Shown here piece by piece: positions 1 to 8,444 of a stretch of 64,000 nt of DNA (position 1 is its first letter; each line of letters opens with the position of its first letter). Position numbers and translations under genes: made by a program. The DNA comes from Scytonema sp. UIC 10036. GTDB lineage: Bacteria > Cyanobacteriota > Cyanobacteriia > Cyanobacteriales > Nostocaceae. The stretch spans positions 1-64,000 of the forward strand of contig NZ_WJFC01000020.1 in the NCBI RefSeq assembly GCF_009725235.1, given 5' to 3'. Below the pieces are notes generated by a model. That model was not told the DNA's origin, searched no databases, and saw only the letters and a program-made list of their open reading frames with translations.

Positions 1-636
1 GAAAAATATTCTGCTGATGATTTTATTACAGAAATATACTTGCCCTATCAACATCTGTATGAGAATATAGATGATTGGAATATTACAGATGATATCAACG
101 AGCCTGTTGCACTTTTACAAGATTTTAAGGTAATTTTACATTCAATTGATCGCATCACAGGACAAAATAATTACAAAAACTTAAGAGAAGGTTGGACAAT
201 GTTTAAGGATATTTTAGCTAGACAACCTATACAAGAGATTATTTATGAAAGTATTGAAACAGTACGTAAAAATAAAAATATTGATTGGAAGGACTTAACG
301 AAAAAACTAAAAAAGAAGATAGGTATAAAATTTACTAAACCTATAGACAGCAACACGGAAAAAGAAAATTTTGTTCTAACAGTGCTAAGAGGAGGAATAC
401 CATTTGCTTTCTGGATAAAATGTCAACCTTCTCGCTCTCGAAAGTTAGAGCAAATTGATTGTTACTTAACATTAGCTCATTTAGAGAATAATCTACAAAG
501 ATTAGTTGAAGAAATTTGTCATCTTCGTAGAGAAGCTTATCGTGAAACAGGAAGAAGTAAGCCTTTAGGATGTTATTTAGGATTTTGGTGTGACGATCCT
601 GAAAAAATCCAAAAACTTAAGCAACTCAAAATCTAA
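1..636 (+). CDS. VMAP-C domain protein of a ternary conflict system, C-terminal part
   Basis: The reading frame is open from base 1, so the gene starts upstream; a TTG at 40 is only an internal codon. About 211 residues are visible. The tail carries a 'GGIPFAFWIK' segment and ends with 'GFWCDDPEKI', which I recognise as the VMAP-C (vWA-MoxR-associated protein, C-terminal) pattern. In this family the missing N-terminal part usually holds an effector such as a peptidase-like domain; that is family knowledge, not seen here. The MoxR-type gene starts 21 bp downstream on the same strand and the vWA gene follows, which is the expected order. The family assignment rests on motif memory and context. 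Confidence 0.72.
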   Translation, partial: EKYSADDFITEIYLPYQHLYENIDDWNITDDINEPVALLQDFKVILHSIDRITGQNNYKNLREGWTMFKDILARQPIQEIIYESIETVRKNKNIDWKDLTKKLKKKIGIKFTKPIDSNTEKENFVLTVLRGGIPFAFWIKCQPSRSRKLEQIDCYLTLAHLENNLQRLVEEICHLRREAYRETGRSKPLGCYLGFWCDDPEKIQKLKQLKI

Positions 637-657
637 ATAAATAAAATTTGAAAACCA

Positions 658-1806
658 ATGGCAAGAGCTAAGCAAACTAAGGCAAATACGACGGAAGAAT
701 GGCGCTATTTTTATGGTGATGGGAACTCACATCCTGATGTAAGTATTGAAAAACTTCCCGCACCTCCACCTTGGCGCACATTTCGGAATCTTGAAATGGT
801 GGATGAGGAAGAAATTGATGCACATTGGGAGACAATTCGAGCATTAGCTAACTCGCCGGAAAATGAACGAGGTAGAAAAAAAGGAGAAAATTTCCGTATT
901 TATACAGCTACTAAAAAAGATGGGACAGAAGAACCAACTGAGGAATGGAAAGATGTTGTCAATGGGGTGAATGCAGCGTTATACTTACGCAGACCTCTGT
1001 TGGTGACTGGAAATCCAGGGACGGGAAAAACTTCTTTAGCTTATGCGATCGCTCACGAACTCAAACTAGGTCCTGTTCTCACTTGGTCAATTACAGCCCG
1101 GTCTACTTTACAAGATGGACTCTATCGTTATGATGCCATTGCACGACTACAGGATGCACAGCTAACGAAAGAACAAAACCAAGAAAAACAAGAAAAAAAT
1201 ATTGGTAATTATATTCAATTGGGTTCGGTAGGGACAGCTTTTTTACCTTCCCGCTTTCCCAGAGTTCTGTTAATAGACGAAATTGATAAAAGTGACATTA
1301 ATTTGCCTAACGATCTCTTGCATCTTTTTGAAGAGGGAATGTTTGAAATTCCCGAACTCGTTCGTCAGGTTGAAGATTCAGATGAGAAAGAGAATTGCAG
1401 TATAGCTCATCCAGTCAAAGTTCGCACGCAAGACGCAGGGATAAAAGCTTCTATTTATGAAGGACGGGTACAGTGTTCCGCATTTCCGATTGTTATTATG
1501 ACCAGTAATGGAGAACGGGAATTTCCTCCAGCATTTTTGCGGAGGTGTCTGCGGGTAAAAATGCCAGACCCTAATGAAGAAGCCCTCAAAACTATTGTGA
1601 AAGCTCACTTTGGCGAAGACAATTTTAAAAAAGCTTCATCCGAAATTGACAAACTTGTGAAAGAATTTCGTGACGGAGGCGATCGCGCTACGGATCAGTT
1701 ATTGAATGCCATTTATTTACTGGCAAATCATGTCAGTCCTCAAGCTACAGATAGAGATGCCATAAAAGCATTATTATTGAAGAGTTTGTCAAATACAGAT
1801 GAATGA
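658..1806 (+). CDS. MoxR-type AAA+ ATPase
   Basis: The 382-residue protein has a Walker A motif GNPGTGKT at about residues 118-125 and a Walker B motif VLLIDEID at about 203-210, followed by a sensor-1 type 'MTSNGERE' and an arginine-rich 'FLRRCLRV'. This fits the MoxR branch of AAA+ ATPases. In the three-part systems it is thought to remodel or gate its vWA and VMAP partners using ATP; that role is inferred from the family. ATG at 658 lies 21 bp after the VMAP-C gene, and the vWA gene follows after an 87 bp gap containing a heptamer array. The three genes are probably one operon. Confidence 0.9.
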   Translation: MARAKQTKANTTEEWRYFYGDGNSHPDVSIEKLPAPPPWRTFRNLEMVDEEEIDAHWETIRALANSPENERGRKKGENFRIYTATKKDGTEEPTEEWKDVVNGVNAALYLRRPLLVTGNPGTGKTSLAYAIAHELKLGPVLTWSITARSTLQDGLYRYDAIARLQDAQLTKEQNQEKQEKNIGNYIQLGSVGTAFLPSRFPRVLLIDEIDKSDINLPNDLLHLFEEGMFEIPELVRQVEDSDEKENCSIAHPVKVRTQDAGIKASIYEGRVQCSAFPIVIMTSNGEREFPPAFLRRCLRVKMPDPNEEALKTIVKAHFGEDNFKKASSEIDKLVKEFRDGGDRATDQLLNAIYLLANHVSPQATDRDAIKALLLKSLSNTDE

Positions 1807-1814
1807 TTGGGACT

Positions 1815-1850
1815 GTTAGTTGTTAGTGGTTAGTTGTTAGTAGGATTGAC
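1815..1850. repeat. Heptamer-type repeat array (GTTAGTK units)
   Basis: About five degenerate copies of TTAGTGG/TTAGTTG lie in the 87 bp gap between the ATPase and vWA genes. The same unit recurs near 51.8, 57.7 and 61.1 kb. Confidence 0.75.
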
Positions 1851-1893
1851 TGCTGGAGAAACTGGGTCTGTGGATTTTTAAAGGGAAGATACC

Positions 1894-4464
1894 ATGACAG
1901 ATGAAGCCTCACCACAAATTGATAAACTTATAGCAGCCCTAGGCAAAAACCTTGATATCACCACCACAGAAGTTGCGGATATTCTTTGGCTGGCTTTGAA
2001 ATACAAAGGCGATGGTGAAGAAGCTTCTGTTGTGGGCTCTGATTCAAAATCAAAAAACAGAGAAAAACCATCCACCCCTGCGGCTTCTCCCTCCCCAACC
2101 GCCTCTTCTTCTAAAACAGAACCCACAGCAGAAGTTTATGCTGAAACTAACCGCCAAACTAACCGCAAAGGTGACACCCTACCCATCAAAGTACCAGACG
2201 CATCATCGTTACCTCAATCTCTCAAACTTGCTAGGGCGTTACGCCCCCTAATGCAAAAGATTTCCTCTGGGACAAAGACAGTCATCGACGAACAAGCCAC
2301 CGCCCATCGCACTGCGGAAAATCGCATTTGCATTCCCGTCCTCAAACCAGCCTTGGAACCTTGGTTTGATTTAGCCCTAGTGGTTGATGAAAGCAAGTCC
2401 ATGATTTTCTGGAGAAAAACAGTTCAAGAGTTGCAAAAACTTTTGGAATACTGTGGGGCGTTTCGGGATGTGCGAACTTGGAGATTAGTCACAAATTCAA
2501 AAGGAAAGGTTGTTCTGCAACGGGGAATAGGTAAAAAAGTCAGCGATCGCCAACGGGGAATAGACAAACAAGTACCTCATCGCCGTTTTTACGATCCCCG
2601 CGAACTTATTGACCCCAGTGGTCAGCGTCTTATTTTAGTCGTTAGTGATTGTATCTCCCCAATCTGGCATGATGGAAAAGCCATATCAGTTCTCAAAACG
2701 TGGGTTAAGCAAAACCCTGTCGCCATTGTACAGATGTTACCAGAATGGTTGTGGTTGAGAACGGGGCTGAGTTTGGGAGCAATGGTACAACTAGGAAGTT
2801 CAACCCCAGGAGTCCCAAATCAAAACTTACTCATCAAAGAGATTTTACTCTGGGATGACATTAACTTTGCGACAGGAATCAAAGTTCCGGTGTTGACCTT
2901 AGAACCGGAAATGGCGGCGACTTGGAGTGAGATGGTAGCAGGAAAAAGTTACGCTAGAGCGACAGGATTTGTCTTTCCATCAGAGTTTCAGCCATTTGAA
3001 GATTTAGAAACAGAAACGGACGATAGTAATGAAGAACGAGTCCATAGCTTCCGTTTGACTGCTTCTCCAATGGCGCGGAAGTTAGCCAGTTTGCTGTCTG
3101 CTGCGCCCATCATTACCTTACCCATCGTCCGTGTAATTCGGGAAGCCATGCTTAAAGAATTGCAACAAGTCCATGTGGCGGAAGTTTTTCTTGGTGGAAT
3201 TATAAAACCTTTGGGTGACATTACACCAGAAACAAATCCCGATGAGATACAGTTCGCTTTCATTCATAAGGAAACAAGCGACGATAAGGTAGGTGATAAG
3301 AGGACAATACGCGATATTTTCTTGGATGCAGCTCCCGAAACAGATTCTTTAGAGGTGCTGAATGCGATTTCTAAACATTTCGCCGATCGCTTGGGGAAAA
3401 CTGTGAGAGAGTTTTACGCCCTGTTGAGAAAACCACAAGTCGCGGAAATAGATGGATTTAGTACAAAACCCTTCGCATTGGTTACAGCAAAGGTGTTACG
3501 ACGCTTGGGAGGAGATTATGCTTCCTTTGCACAAGAGTTAGAGGAACAGTGGGAGCAAACTGATGAAGCAGAAATCAACGGTAAAAAGGTGCTCCTCAAA
3601 CCTTTTACATTTGATGTGGCGACAGTTCAGGTAGATAAATCAAAAGGAAGTGAAACCCAAATTACCATCAATCGTACCTCCCATCAAGCAAAATTCTTCA
3701 CAGAAGACCTTGGTAACGCCGTCACTCTAGAAATGGTCGCCATTCCTGGTGGGAAATTCCTCATGGGTTCACCGGAAAGCGAAGAGGAAAGTTATAGCGA
3801 CGAACGACCCCAGCATGAGGTCACTGTTAAACCTTTTTTTATGGGTAAATACCCTGTCACTCAAGCCCAATGGCGTGCTGTGGCGAATCTTCCCCAAATC
3901 AACCGCGAACTCAACCCCGACCCATCAAGATTTAAAGGGGACGATCTACCAGTAGAATCTGTCTCTTGGGATGAAGCGGTAGAATTTTGTGTTAGACTAT
4001 CAGATAAGACAGGAAAAAACTATCGACTTCCCAGCGAAGCAGAATGGGAGTATGCTTGCCGTGCTAGCACGACGACACCGTTCCACTTTGGCGAAACTAT
4101 TACGACAGAGTTAGCGAACTATGACGGCAACTACACTTATGGTTCTGGATTGGAAGGGGAGTATCGCCAGAAAACAACGCCAGTGGGTAGGTTTGAAGTA
4201 GCTAACTTATTTGGCTTGTTTGATATGCACGGTAACGTCCGGGAGTGGTGTTATGACAATTGGAATGATACTTATGAAGCTACTCCTGTTGACGGCTCTG
4301 CTTGGATAAATACAAAGAATGATAATCAAAATAGGATGCTGCGTAGCGGTTCGTGGAACGGCAATCCGGGGCATTGCCGTTCGGCGTATCGTGACTACGG
4401 CGACCCAGGCGACGTGGACGACTGCATCGGTTGTCGAGTTTTAGTCTCCGGTGCGAGGACTTAA
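1894..4464 (+). CDS. vWA domain - FGE (C-type-lectin fold) fusion protein; DGR target
   Basis: The protein has 856 residues. A vWA domain starts near residue 155, with a MIDAS-like 'VVDESKSM' (DxSxS). A middle region (about 380-590) resembles the part of SAV_2336-type proteins that follows the vWA domain. From about residue 605 to the end lies an FGE-sulfatase domain: 'IPGGKFLMGS', 'YPVTQAQW', 'RLPSEAEWEYA', 'GNVREW'. The last 41 codons are the DGR variable repeat, so the C-terminus that ends in 'SGART' is predicted to be a diversified ligand-binding face. FGE folds are known DGR targets. The partners are the ATPase and VMAP-C genes upstream and avd/RT downstream. ATG at 1894 follows an AGGGAAG-type ribosome site. 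Formylglycine-generating activity is not expected in such DGR targets. Confidence 0.9.
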   Translation: MTDEASPQIDKLIAALGKNLDITTTEVADILWLALKYKGDGEEASVVGSDSKSKNREKPSTPAASPSPTASSSKTEPTAEVYAETNRQTNRKGDTLPIKVPDASSLPQSLKLARALRPLMQKISSGTKTVIDEQATAHRTAENRICIPVLKPALEPWFDLALVVDESKSMIFWRKTVQELQKLLEYCGAFRDVRTWRLVTNSKGKVVLQRGIGKKVSDRQRGIDKQVPHRRFYDPRELIDPSGQRLILVVSDCISPIWHDGKAISVLKTWVKQNPVAIVQMLPEWLWLRTGLSLGAMVQLGSSTPGVPNQNLLIKEILLWDDINFATGIKVPVLTLEPEMAATWSEMVAGKSYARATGFVFPSEFQPFEDLETETDDSNEERVHSFRLTASPMARKLASLLSAAPIITLPIVRVIREAMLKELQQVHVAEVFLGGIIKPLGDITPETNPDEIQFAFIHKETSDDKVGDKRTIRDIFLDAAPETDSLEVLNAISKHFADRLGKTVREFYALLRKPQVAEIDGFSTKPFALVTAKVLRRLGGDYASFAQELEEQWEQTDEAEINGKKVLLKPFTFDVATVQVDKSKGSETQITINRTSHQAKFFTEDLGNAVTLEMVAIPGGKFLMGSPESEEESYSDERPQHEVTVKPFFMGKYPVTQAQWRAVANLPQINRELNPDPSRFKGDDLPVESVSWDEAVEFCVRLSDKTGKNYRLPSEAEWEYACRASTTTPFHFGETITTELANYDGNYTYGSGLEGEYRQKTTPVGRFEVANLFGLFDMHGNVREWCYDNWNDTYEATPVDGSAWINTKNDNQNRMLRSGSWNGNPGHCRSAYRDYGDPGDVDDCIGCRVLVSGART
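4334..4457 (+). repeat. DGR variable repeat (VR) at the 3' end of the vWA-FGE gene
   Basis: These 124 bases match the template repeat at 6685-6808. I count 16 mismatches: 12 are at TR adenines (10 A to G, 1 A to C, 1 A to T) and 4 at other bases. The alignment breaks sharply after GCGAG, five codons or fewer before the stop. Ten codons change at TR adenines, nine of them altering the residue to Gly, His, Asp or Cys and one AGG to GGG. This adenine bias is the hallmark of DGR mutagenic retrohoming. The GC-rich 3' part is the likely initiation-of-homology segment. Confidence 0.93.
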
Positions 4465-4488
4465 TTATTCTTTACACTTTTCTCTATT

Positions 4489-4535
4489 GCGCTTTGCGCT
4501 TTTTTTTTGCTGCCTGCGGCAGCTCGATTTTTTTT
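4489..4535 (+). terminator. Hairpins after the VR: likely terminator and/or DGR target hairpin
   Basis: Two small hairpins lie 32-66 bp past the VR: GCGC-TTT-GCGC (4489-4499), and GCTGCC-TGC-GGCAGC (4509-4523) followed by eight T (4528-4535). The second has the form of a Rho-independent terminator. In some DGRs a GC-rich hairpin a short distance past the VR helps retrohoming, so it may have both roles. Confidence 0.6.
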
Positions 4536-4808
4536 AACATAGAGCACGACTAAATATATTATCTAAAAAGGGGCAAGATTTGTCAAGAGGTTACGAGCGG
4601 TAAGTTTACTCATATCCCCAACTTCTTGAAGGATACAGCTGTTTAATAGGGTATGACATCTCTCCTCAAAGGTAGCACTCAATTTGGAAAAAATATGCTT
4701 GCGCTTGGAAAGCGCCGCTTTACAACCGCTCGTCCGCAAGGGAAGGACTTAATTGAAGCTGCGTAGCGCCCTCTTGGTTTGTATAGCCCCAGAATTCAGA
4801 CTACTCTT

Positions 4809-4884
4809 AATACTGCAAGGGCTGAGTGTGAAACCCAACAAATGCTTGTAAATGTTGGGTTTCGTTCCTCAACCCAACCTACGT
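4809..4884. repeat. Interspersed palindromic repeat, uninterrupted copy
   Basis: The sequence has the inverted halves ACCCAACA and TGTTGGGT and then 'CCCAACCTACG'. A second copy at 53377-53532 carries a 72 bp insertion at 53448-53519. This copy lies in the 678 bp gap between the vWA-FGE gene and avd. The rest of that gap holds no gene I can support. Confidence 0.75.
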
Positions 4885-5053
4885 AATTTCATTGTTTACC
4901 TGTCTGACAAGTATTGCGACTACTCTTCACAGGCTCTGCATCAAAGATTGAAAAATTTTTAAGAAAGTGGCATAATATTTATCTGTGGATGAGCGTCTTG
5001 CCCATCTCCAGTTATTTTCAATCTGTGTCAACTACTTAGAATAGAACTTCTCC

Positions 5054-5089
5054 ACCTAACCCCTCGTTATCCATGACGAGGGGTTAGGT
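5054..5089. promoter_or_regulatory. Perfect 13-bp-stem hairpin upstream of avd
   Basis: ACCTAACCCCTCG (5054-5066) pairs perfectly with CGAGGGGTTAGGT (5077-5089) around a 10-base loop. It is 54 bp upstream of the avd start. There is no T tract, so it is a poor terminator; it may be a repeat, or a structured leader of the avd-RT transcript. Confidence 0.6.
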
Positions 5090-5142
5090 AGTAGACCGGG
5101 TCATAAGTTGGCACTTGTAACAAAAAAAAGATTTTCCCAAAA

Positions 5143-5499
5143 ATGCAAAACTTGCCAATTATTCAAACAACCTACGATTTCATCAGATGGTATATACCCA
5201 TCTTGGATAACTTACCCCGAAAACACAAATTTAGCATAGGCGATCGGATGATAAGTGGACTCTACGAGTTCCTAGAAGGTTTAATCGAGGCACGAAACCA
5301 TCCAGAAAAATTAGCTAAATTGGAACTCTTGAACGTAAAATTAGATGTTCTTCGCCATCAGACACGGCTGCTATTCGATTTTAAACAATTTGATGAACGA
5401 CGATATGAATACATTGGACAACGCATCAATGAGATTGGTAAGGAATTAGGTGGTTGGATTAGACAGCAACGACAAAAAGGGAATAATCAATACACCTAG
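5143..5499 (+). CDS. avd: DGR accessory variability protein Avd
   Basis: The 118-residue protein is mostly predicted helical and strongly charged, the size and pattern of the bAvd four-helix-bundle family ('DRMISGLYEFLEGLIEA', 'LDVLRHQTRLL'). Avd forms a pentamer that binds the DGR reverse transcriptase and template RNA and is needed for A-specific mutagenic cDNA synthesis; this is known from the Bordetella phage system. It sits 108 bp upstream of the RT on the same strand. The ATG at 5143 has no strong ribosome site. Assignment rests on pattern plus position between a VR and a DGR-type RT. Confidence 0.85.
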   Translation: MQNLPIIQTTYDFIRWYIPILDNLPRKHKFSIGDRMISGLYEFLEGLIEARNHPEKLAKLELLNVKLDVLRHQTRLLFDFKQFDERRYEYIGQRINEIGKELGGWIRQQRQKGNNQYT

Positions 5500-5610
5500 A
5501 AACCCAGGTTGTTTAAGAAGCTGGGTTTCCAAACTCAGTCAGTCGGCGATCGCAACTCTTACCAATGACCAATGACAAATGACAAATGACCAATGACAAA
5601 TGACCAATGA
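5500..5610. repeat. Hairpin plus ATGACMA-type array running into the RT start
   Basis: GAAACCCAG (5502-5510) pairs with CTGGGTTTC about 12 bp later. From 5561 about seven units of the type ACCAATG/ACAAATG follow. The ATG of the last unit (5607) is the only good start for the RT, and there is no Shine-Dalgarno sequence between array and gene. Confidence 0.7.
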
Positions 5611-6665
5611 AAAGATACGGTAACCTTTATCCTCAAATCACAGATGTTGCTAACTTAATTGAAGCCATAAAAAAGGCACAACGAGGAAAGCGATTTCGAG
5701 ATAATGTTTTGGATTTTAACTATAACCTGGAAGTAGAACTGACAAATATCAAAAGCCAATTAGAGTCAAAAACCTATAAACCAGGAAGTTACAAAACCTT
5801 TAAGATTTTTGAACCAAGACCGCGTTTGATTTCTGCCGCACCTTACCGAGACAGAGTTATACATCATGCTATTTGCAACATCATAACACCTATTTTTGAA
5901 AAAACGTTTATTGATGATTCCTATGCCAATCGTTGGGGATTTGGAACTCATCGTGCTTTGCGTCGCTTTACTACCTTTGCTCGTTCCAGTCGCTACATTT
6001 TGCAATGCGATATTAAAAAATATTTTCCCAGTATTGACCACGCTATTCTTAAAACACTCCTACATCGCAAAATCAAATGTCAAGACACTATTTGGTTAAT
6101 AGAAACAATTATTGATAATAGCAACCCGCAAGAACCTGTAGTTGAACATTTTCCAGGAGATGATTTACTATCACCCTTACAGCGACGGCGAGGGCTACCT
6201 ATTGGTAACCTTACCAGTCAATTGTTCGCTAATGTTTATCTTAATGGCTTCGACCACTTTGTTAAAGAAGAACTCAAATGTAAAAAATACCTCCGCTATG
6301 TAGATGATTTTGCATTATTCGCCGATGATAGAGAATTTTTGGCAGAAGCACAACAGGCGATGGCAGATTACTTAGCCAACCTCAGATTAAAACTCCATCC
6401 GGACAAAAGCCAACTCTTTAAAACTCAACACGGTGCAAATTTTCTAGGGTTTCGGATTTTACCAGATCGAATCCGCGTGAGAAACGAAAACCTGAGACGA
6501 GGAAGGCGGCGATTGAGACAGATGCAAAAAGACTACAGTCAAGGTAGAATAGCATTTAAAGACGTAACTCGCTCTGTAAAAAGTTGGATAGCCCACTTGA
6601 AGCACGGAGACACTTGGCAGTTGCGTCAAAAGATATTCACATCTCTTGTCTATACAAGAGGGTGA
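5607..6665 (+). CDS. DGR-type reverse transcriptase
   Basis: The 352-residue protein has RT motifs '[12 protein letters not shown]' (first Asp), '[18 protein letters not shown]' and 'YVDDFALF' (catalytic YxDD). 'IGNLTSQ' in motif 4, in place of the QGxxxSP of group II intron RTs, is diagnostic of DGR RTs. It copies the template-repeat RNA into cDNA with errors at adenines, and the cDNA replaces the VR. The length is usual for the family (about 300-400 residues), with no endonuclease domain. The stop is 19 bp before the TR, so RT and TR RNA may share a transcript. The start codon is supplied by the upstream repeat array. Confidence 0.95.
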   Translation: MKRYGNLYPQITDVANLIEAIKKAQRGKRFRDNVLDFNYNLEVELTNIKSQLESKTYKPGSYKTFKIFEPRPRLISAAPYRDRVIHHAICNIITPIFEKTFIDDSYANRWGFGTHRALRRFTTFARSSRYILQCDIKKYFPSIDHAILKTLLHRKIKCQDTIWLIETIIDNSNPQEPVVEHFPGDDLLSPLQRRRGLPIGNLTSQLFANVYLNGFDHFVKEELKCKKYLRYVDDFALFADDREFLAEAQQAMADYLANLRLKLHPDKSQLFKTQHGANFLGFRILPDRIRVRNENLRRGRRRLRQMQKDYSQGRIAFKDVTRSVKSWIAHLKHGDTWQLRQKIFTSLVYTRG

Positions 6666-6684
6666 AGATGGGACAGACACTTCC

Positions 6685-6808
6685 GGATGCTGCGTGGCGG
6701 TTCGTGGAACAACAATCCGAGGAATTGCCGTTCGGCGTATCGTAACTACAACGACCCGGACAACGTGAACGACAACATCGGTTTTCGAGTTGTAGTCTCC
6801 GGTGCGAG
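6685..6808 (+). repeat. DGR template repeat (TR)
   Basis: This non-coding copy of the VR begins 19 bp after the RT stop. It contains 29 adenines, of which 12 differ in the VR. Nine AAC/AAT codons lie in the frame corresponding to the VR, typical of TRs where AAY codons give wide residue choice without stops. The frame through it (from ATG 6687) is not expected to be translated; the RNA is the template. Its 3' flank is repeated at 22467-22574. Confidence 0.93.
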
Positions 6809-6906
6809 CGCTCTTCAATTGTCAGAACCGATTGATGGGAATCGTCGGGCGTACACAGAAGAGTCCAGAGCTGTTCCAGTGGTGTTAGCAATAGCATCCA
6901 AAAATC

Positions 6907-7660
6907 GGCGTTGCATAAATGCGGGATGATTAGGTAAATACGGGTAATTCTCTATACTTTAAGTAATGAAGTAGTAATCTAATTGAGTGTTTAAGCATAT
7001 CCACGGATTTTGAATAACATAGTGTTTTTCGCCGTAATCTTGCCAGATAATGACGTAGGCGAGTATTTTCGCCTTCAACCCTAGTCATATAGGTTTTACT
7101 AACAATATGGTCGCCTGGATCAATAAAACAAGGGTAAACTACCCAACCATCTGTTACGTAAAAATAACATTCCCAACAAGAAACAATGTTCCACAAAAAT
7201 TTAAACGTTTCACTACTGCGATCGCCAAGAGTCCAAGCTAAAATTCCTGGGCGAAAATGATTTACCGCTGTCCATAACCAAACTTTGTTTTTTTTGACCC
7301 TACAAAGGTTTCTAGCTCATCTAATTCACCAACTTCTGGTATCTCTTGAAATTCCGGTGCGTCTGGAAGTTGCGAGCCAACTTGTTTAACCCAGTTAATT
7401 ATGGTCGTATGATGAACCCCTTTGTCTCGCTCGATAGCTCGGAATCCCATGCCATTTACGTATAATCTTAAACATTCTTTTTTTACTTCATCTGAGTACC
7501 CTCTCGGCGGACTGTAAACATCTATAAATTGACGACCACAATTAGTACACTTGTGGTTTTGTTTACCTCTTCGCTTGCCGTTTTTCAGAATCTCCGTAGA
7601 CTCGCAGTATGGACATTGCATAGTAGAACACCTCAAATCCTCCCTCTATTATGCAACGCC
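6907..7660 (-). mobile_element. IS1-family insertion sequence, intact
   Basis: The element is 754 bp long with perfect 12-bp terminal inverted repeats GGCGTTGCATAA (6907-6918) and TTATGCAACGCC (7649-7660). It is flanked by an 8-bp direct repeat CAAAAATC (6899-6906 and 7661-7668). Only one CAAAAATC is present at the homologous empty site 22505-22512. Length, target duplication of 8-9 bp and the two-frame transposase all fit IS1. It landed 98 bp past the end of the TR. Confidence 0.95.
6930..7621 (-). CDS. insAB': IS1-type transposase InsAB', made by -1 frameshifting
   Basis: Frame A (7621 to 7262, ATG at 7621, 119 residues) starts with a zinc-finger 'CPYC...CTNCGRQF' and an HTH, as InsA does. 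At a run of eight A on the coding strand (7288-7295) a -1 shift enters a frame that continues to the TAA at 6930 and encodes the catalytic domain: 'TLGDRSSETF', 'YVTDGW', 'SKTYMTRVEGENTRLRHYLA' (the D, D and E residues). This is the programmed frameshift arrangement known for IS1. There are no disabling mutations, so the element may be active. Confidence 0.9.
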
Positions 7661-7765
7661 CAAAAATCAAACCGGGTCGGGTATCTTGGTAAGCTTCGCT
7701 GAACAGTTGCTCGATCCACTTTAAAGTATAGTTTTATCCGCGTTCATCTGCGGTTCCATAACTTT

Positions 7766-7811
7766 ATGCCCAGTTAAAGTATGGAGGGCTTCACCTCTAT
7801 CTAGATGCCAA
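7766..7811 (-). pseudogene. Fragment of a WD40-repeat gene
   Basis: Read on the minus strand the bases encode 'WHLDRGEALHTLTGH', closely matching 'WHLDSGEVLHTLTGH' of the intact WD40 protein at 22742-25138. Only one partial blade remains. It lies just beyond the TR 3' flank, as the intact WD40 gene does beyond copy B, so it marks a duplicated and decayed locus. Confidence 0.7.
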
Positions 7812-7856
7812 CGTATATCGTAGCGGCTGAAGCATTGCAGCGAAATGCACCTAAAC

Positions 7857-8147
7857 CTAAGGATGAGGAGTAATTGCCAATATTGTTATCACTCCTTGAC
7901 CTAAACCGTAGTACCAAAACACTCGAAATGCGGCTGATGTTTTATTTTCTACATATGCTTCAAATACTTCTTCACCATTAGGTCCAGTTAAACCATTAAA
8001 TTTGTGAGTTTGCAAACCAGGATGACGAAGATTAGTTTCCATCAGCGCCAGGGTTTTTAATACTTTTCGATATTTTTTGGAGTCTGTTTGCTCCAAATTG
8101 GCTAAAGTATCCCTAGCTTCAGTTGAATATTGCAGCCTGAATTGCAT
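7857..8147 (-). CDS. RelE/ParE-like toxin
   Basis: The 96-residue protein begins 'MQFRLQYSTEARDTL' and contains 'FRVFWYYGLGQGVITILAI'. The early 'Y..EA...L' helix and the late 'F.V.W' strand are the usual ParE/RelE toxin layout. It would act as a ribosome-dependent mRNA interferase or gyrase inhibitor; the sequence does not tell which. The start codon immediately follows the stop of the upstream antitoxin gene (8148-8150), so the two are translationally coupled. Confidence 0.75.
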   Translation of the reverse strand: MQFRLQYSTEARDTLANLEQTDSKKYRKVLKTLALMETNLRHPGLQTHKFNGLTGPNGEEVFEAYVENKTSAAFRVFWYYGLGQGVITILAITPHP

Positions 8148-8444
8148 TTAATCATCAATCTCCAAGTCTGCATACTGAGCAAAAGAACCCAAGTCATGAA
8201 CTTCTCCAGAGGCTGCTTGTTGCAAACCCCGTTGTACCATAGCCATCGCTTCTGGATTTTGCCACAGCCATCGCTGATTTTCGGGAATACTTTCTAAATC
8301 TATGGGATCTAGCAAAATTTGCCCTGCATCATTGATTAGGACTCGATAGACTTTTCCTTTAGTAGCTTCTCCTATTACTAATTCTCCTACTTCATTCGAT
8401 GAAACAGCATTTTTAATCACTTGAAAATTTTGACCAGTAATCAT
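8148..8444 (-). CDS. Antitoxin of the RelE/ParE-like pair
   Basis: The 98-residue acidic protein sits directly upstream of the toxin gene with no gap. Its C-terminal half, 'WLWQNPEAMAMVQRGLQ' followed by an acidic tail, is a pattern I know from cyanobacterial antitoxins paired with RelE-like toxins. The N-terminal part would be the DNA-binding and autoregulation region. AT-rich DNA with possible -10 elements precedes the start. Confidence 0.65.
   Translation of the reverse strand: MITGQNFQVIKNAVSSNEVGELVIGEATKGKVYRVLINDAGQILLDPIDLESIPENQRWLWQNPEAMAMVQRGLQQAASGEVHDLGSFAQYADLEIDD

Larger units (their letters stand above)
6862..7729. repeat. TR 3' flank, copy A, split by the IS1-like element
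   Basis: Bases 6862-6906 and 7669-7729 together match 22467-22574 with only scattered differences. The IS1-like element and its target duplication lie between the two halves. Copy B at 22 kb is uninterrupted and so shows the sequence before insertion. Confidence 0.85.

Noticed and set aside
6687..6929. 80-codon frame through the TR as a protein gene
   Set aside because: It is the template repeat plus its flank and the start of the IS1-like element. The frame exists because it copies the VR frame.
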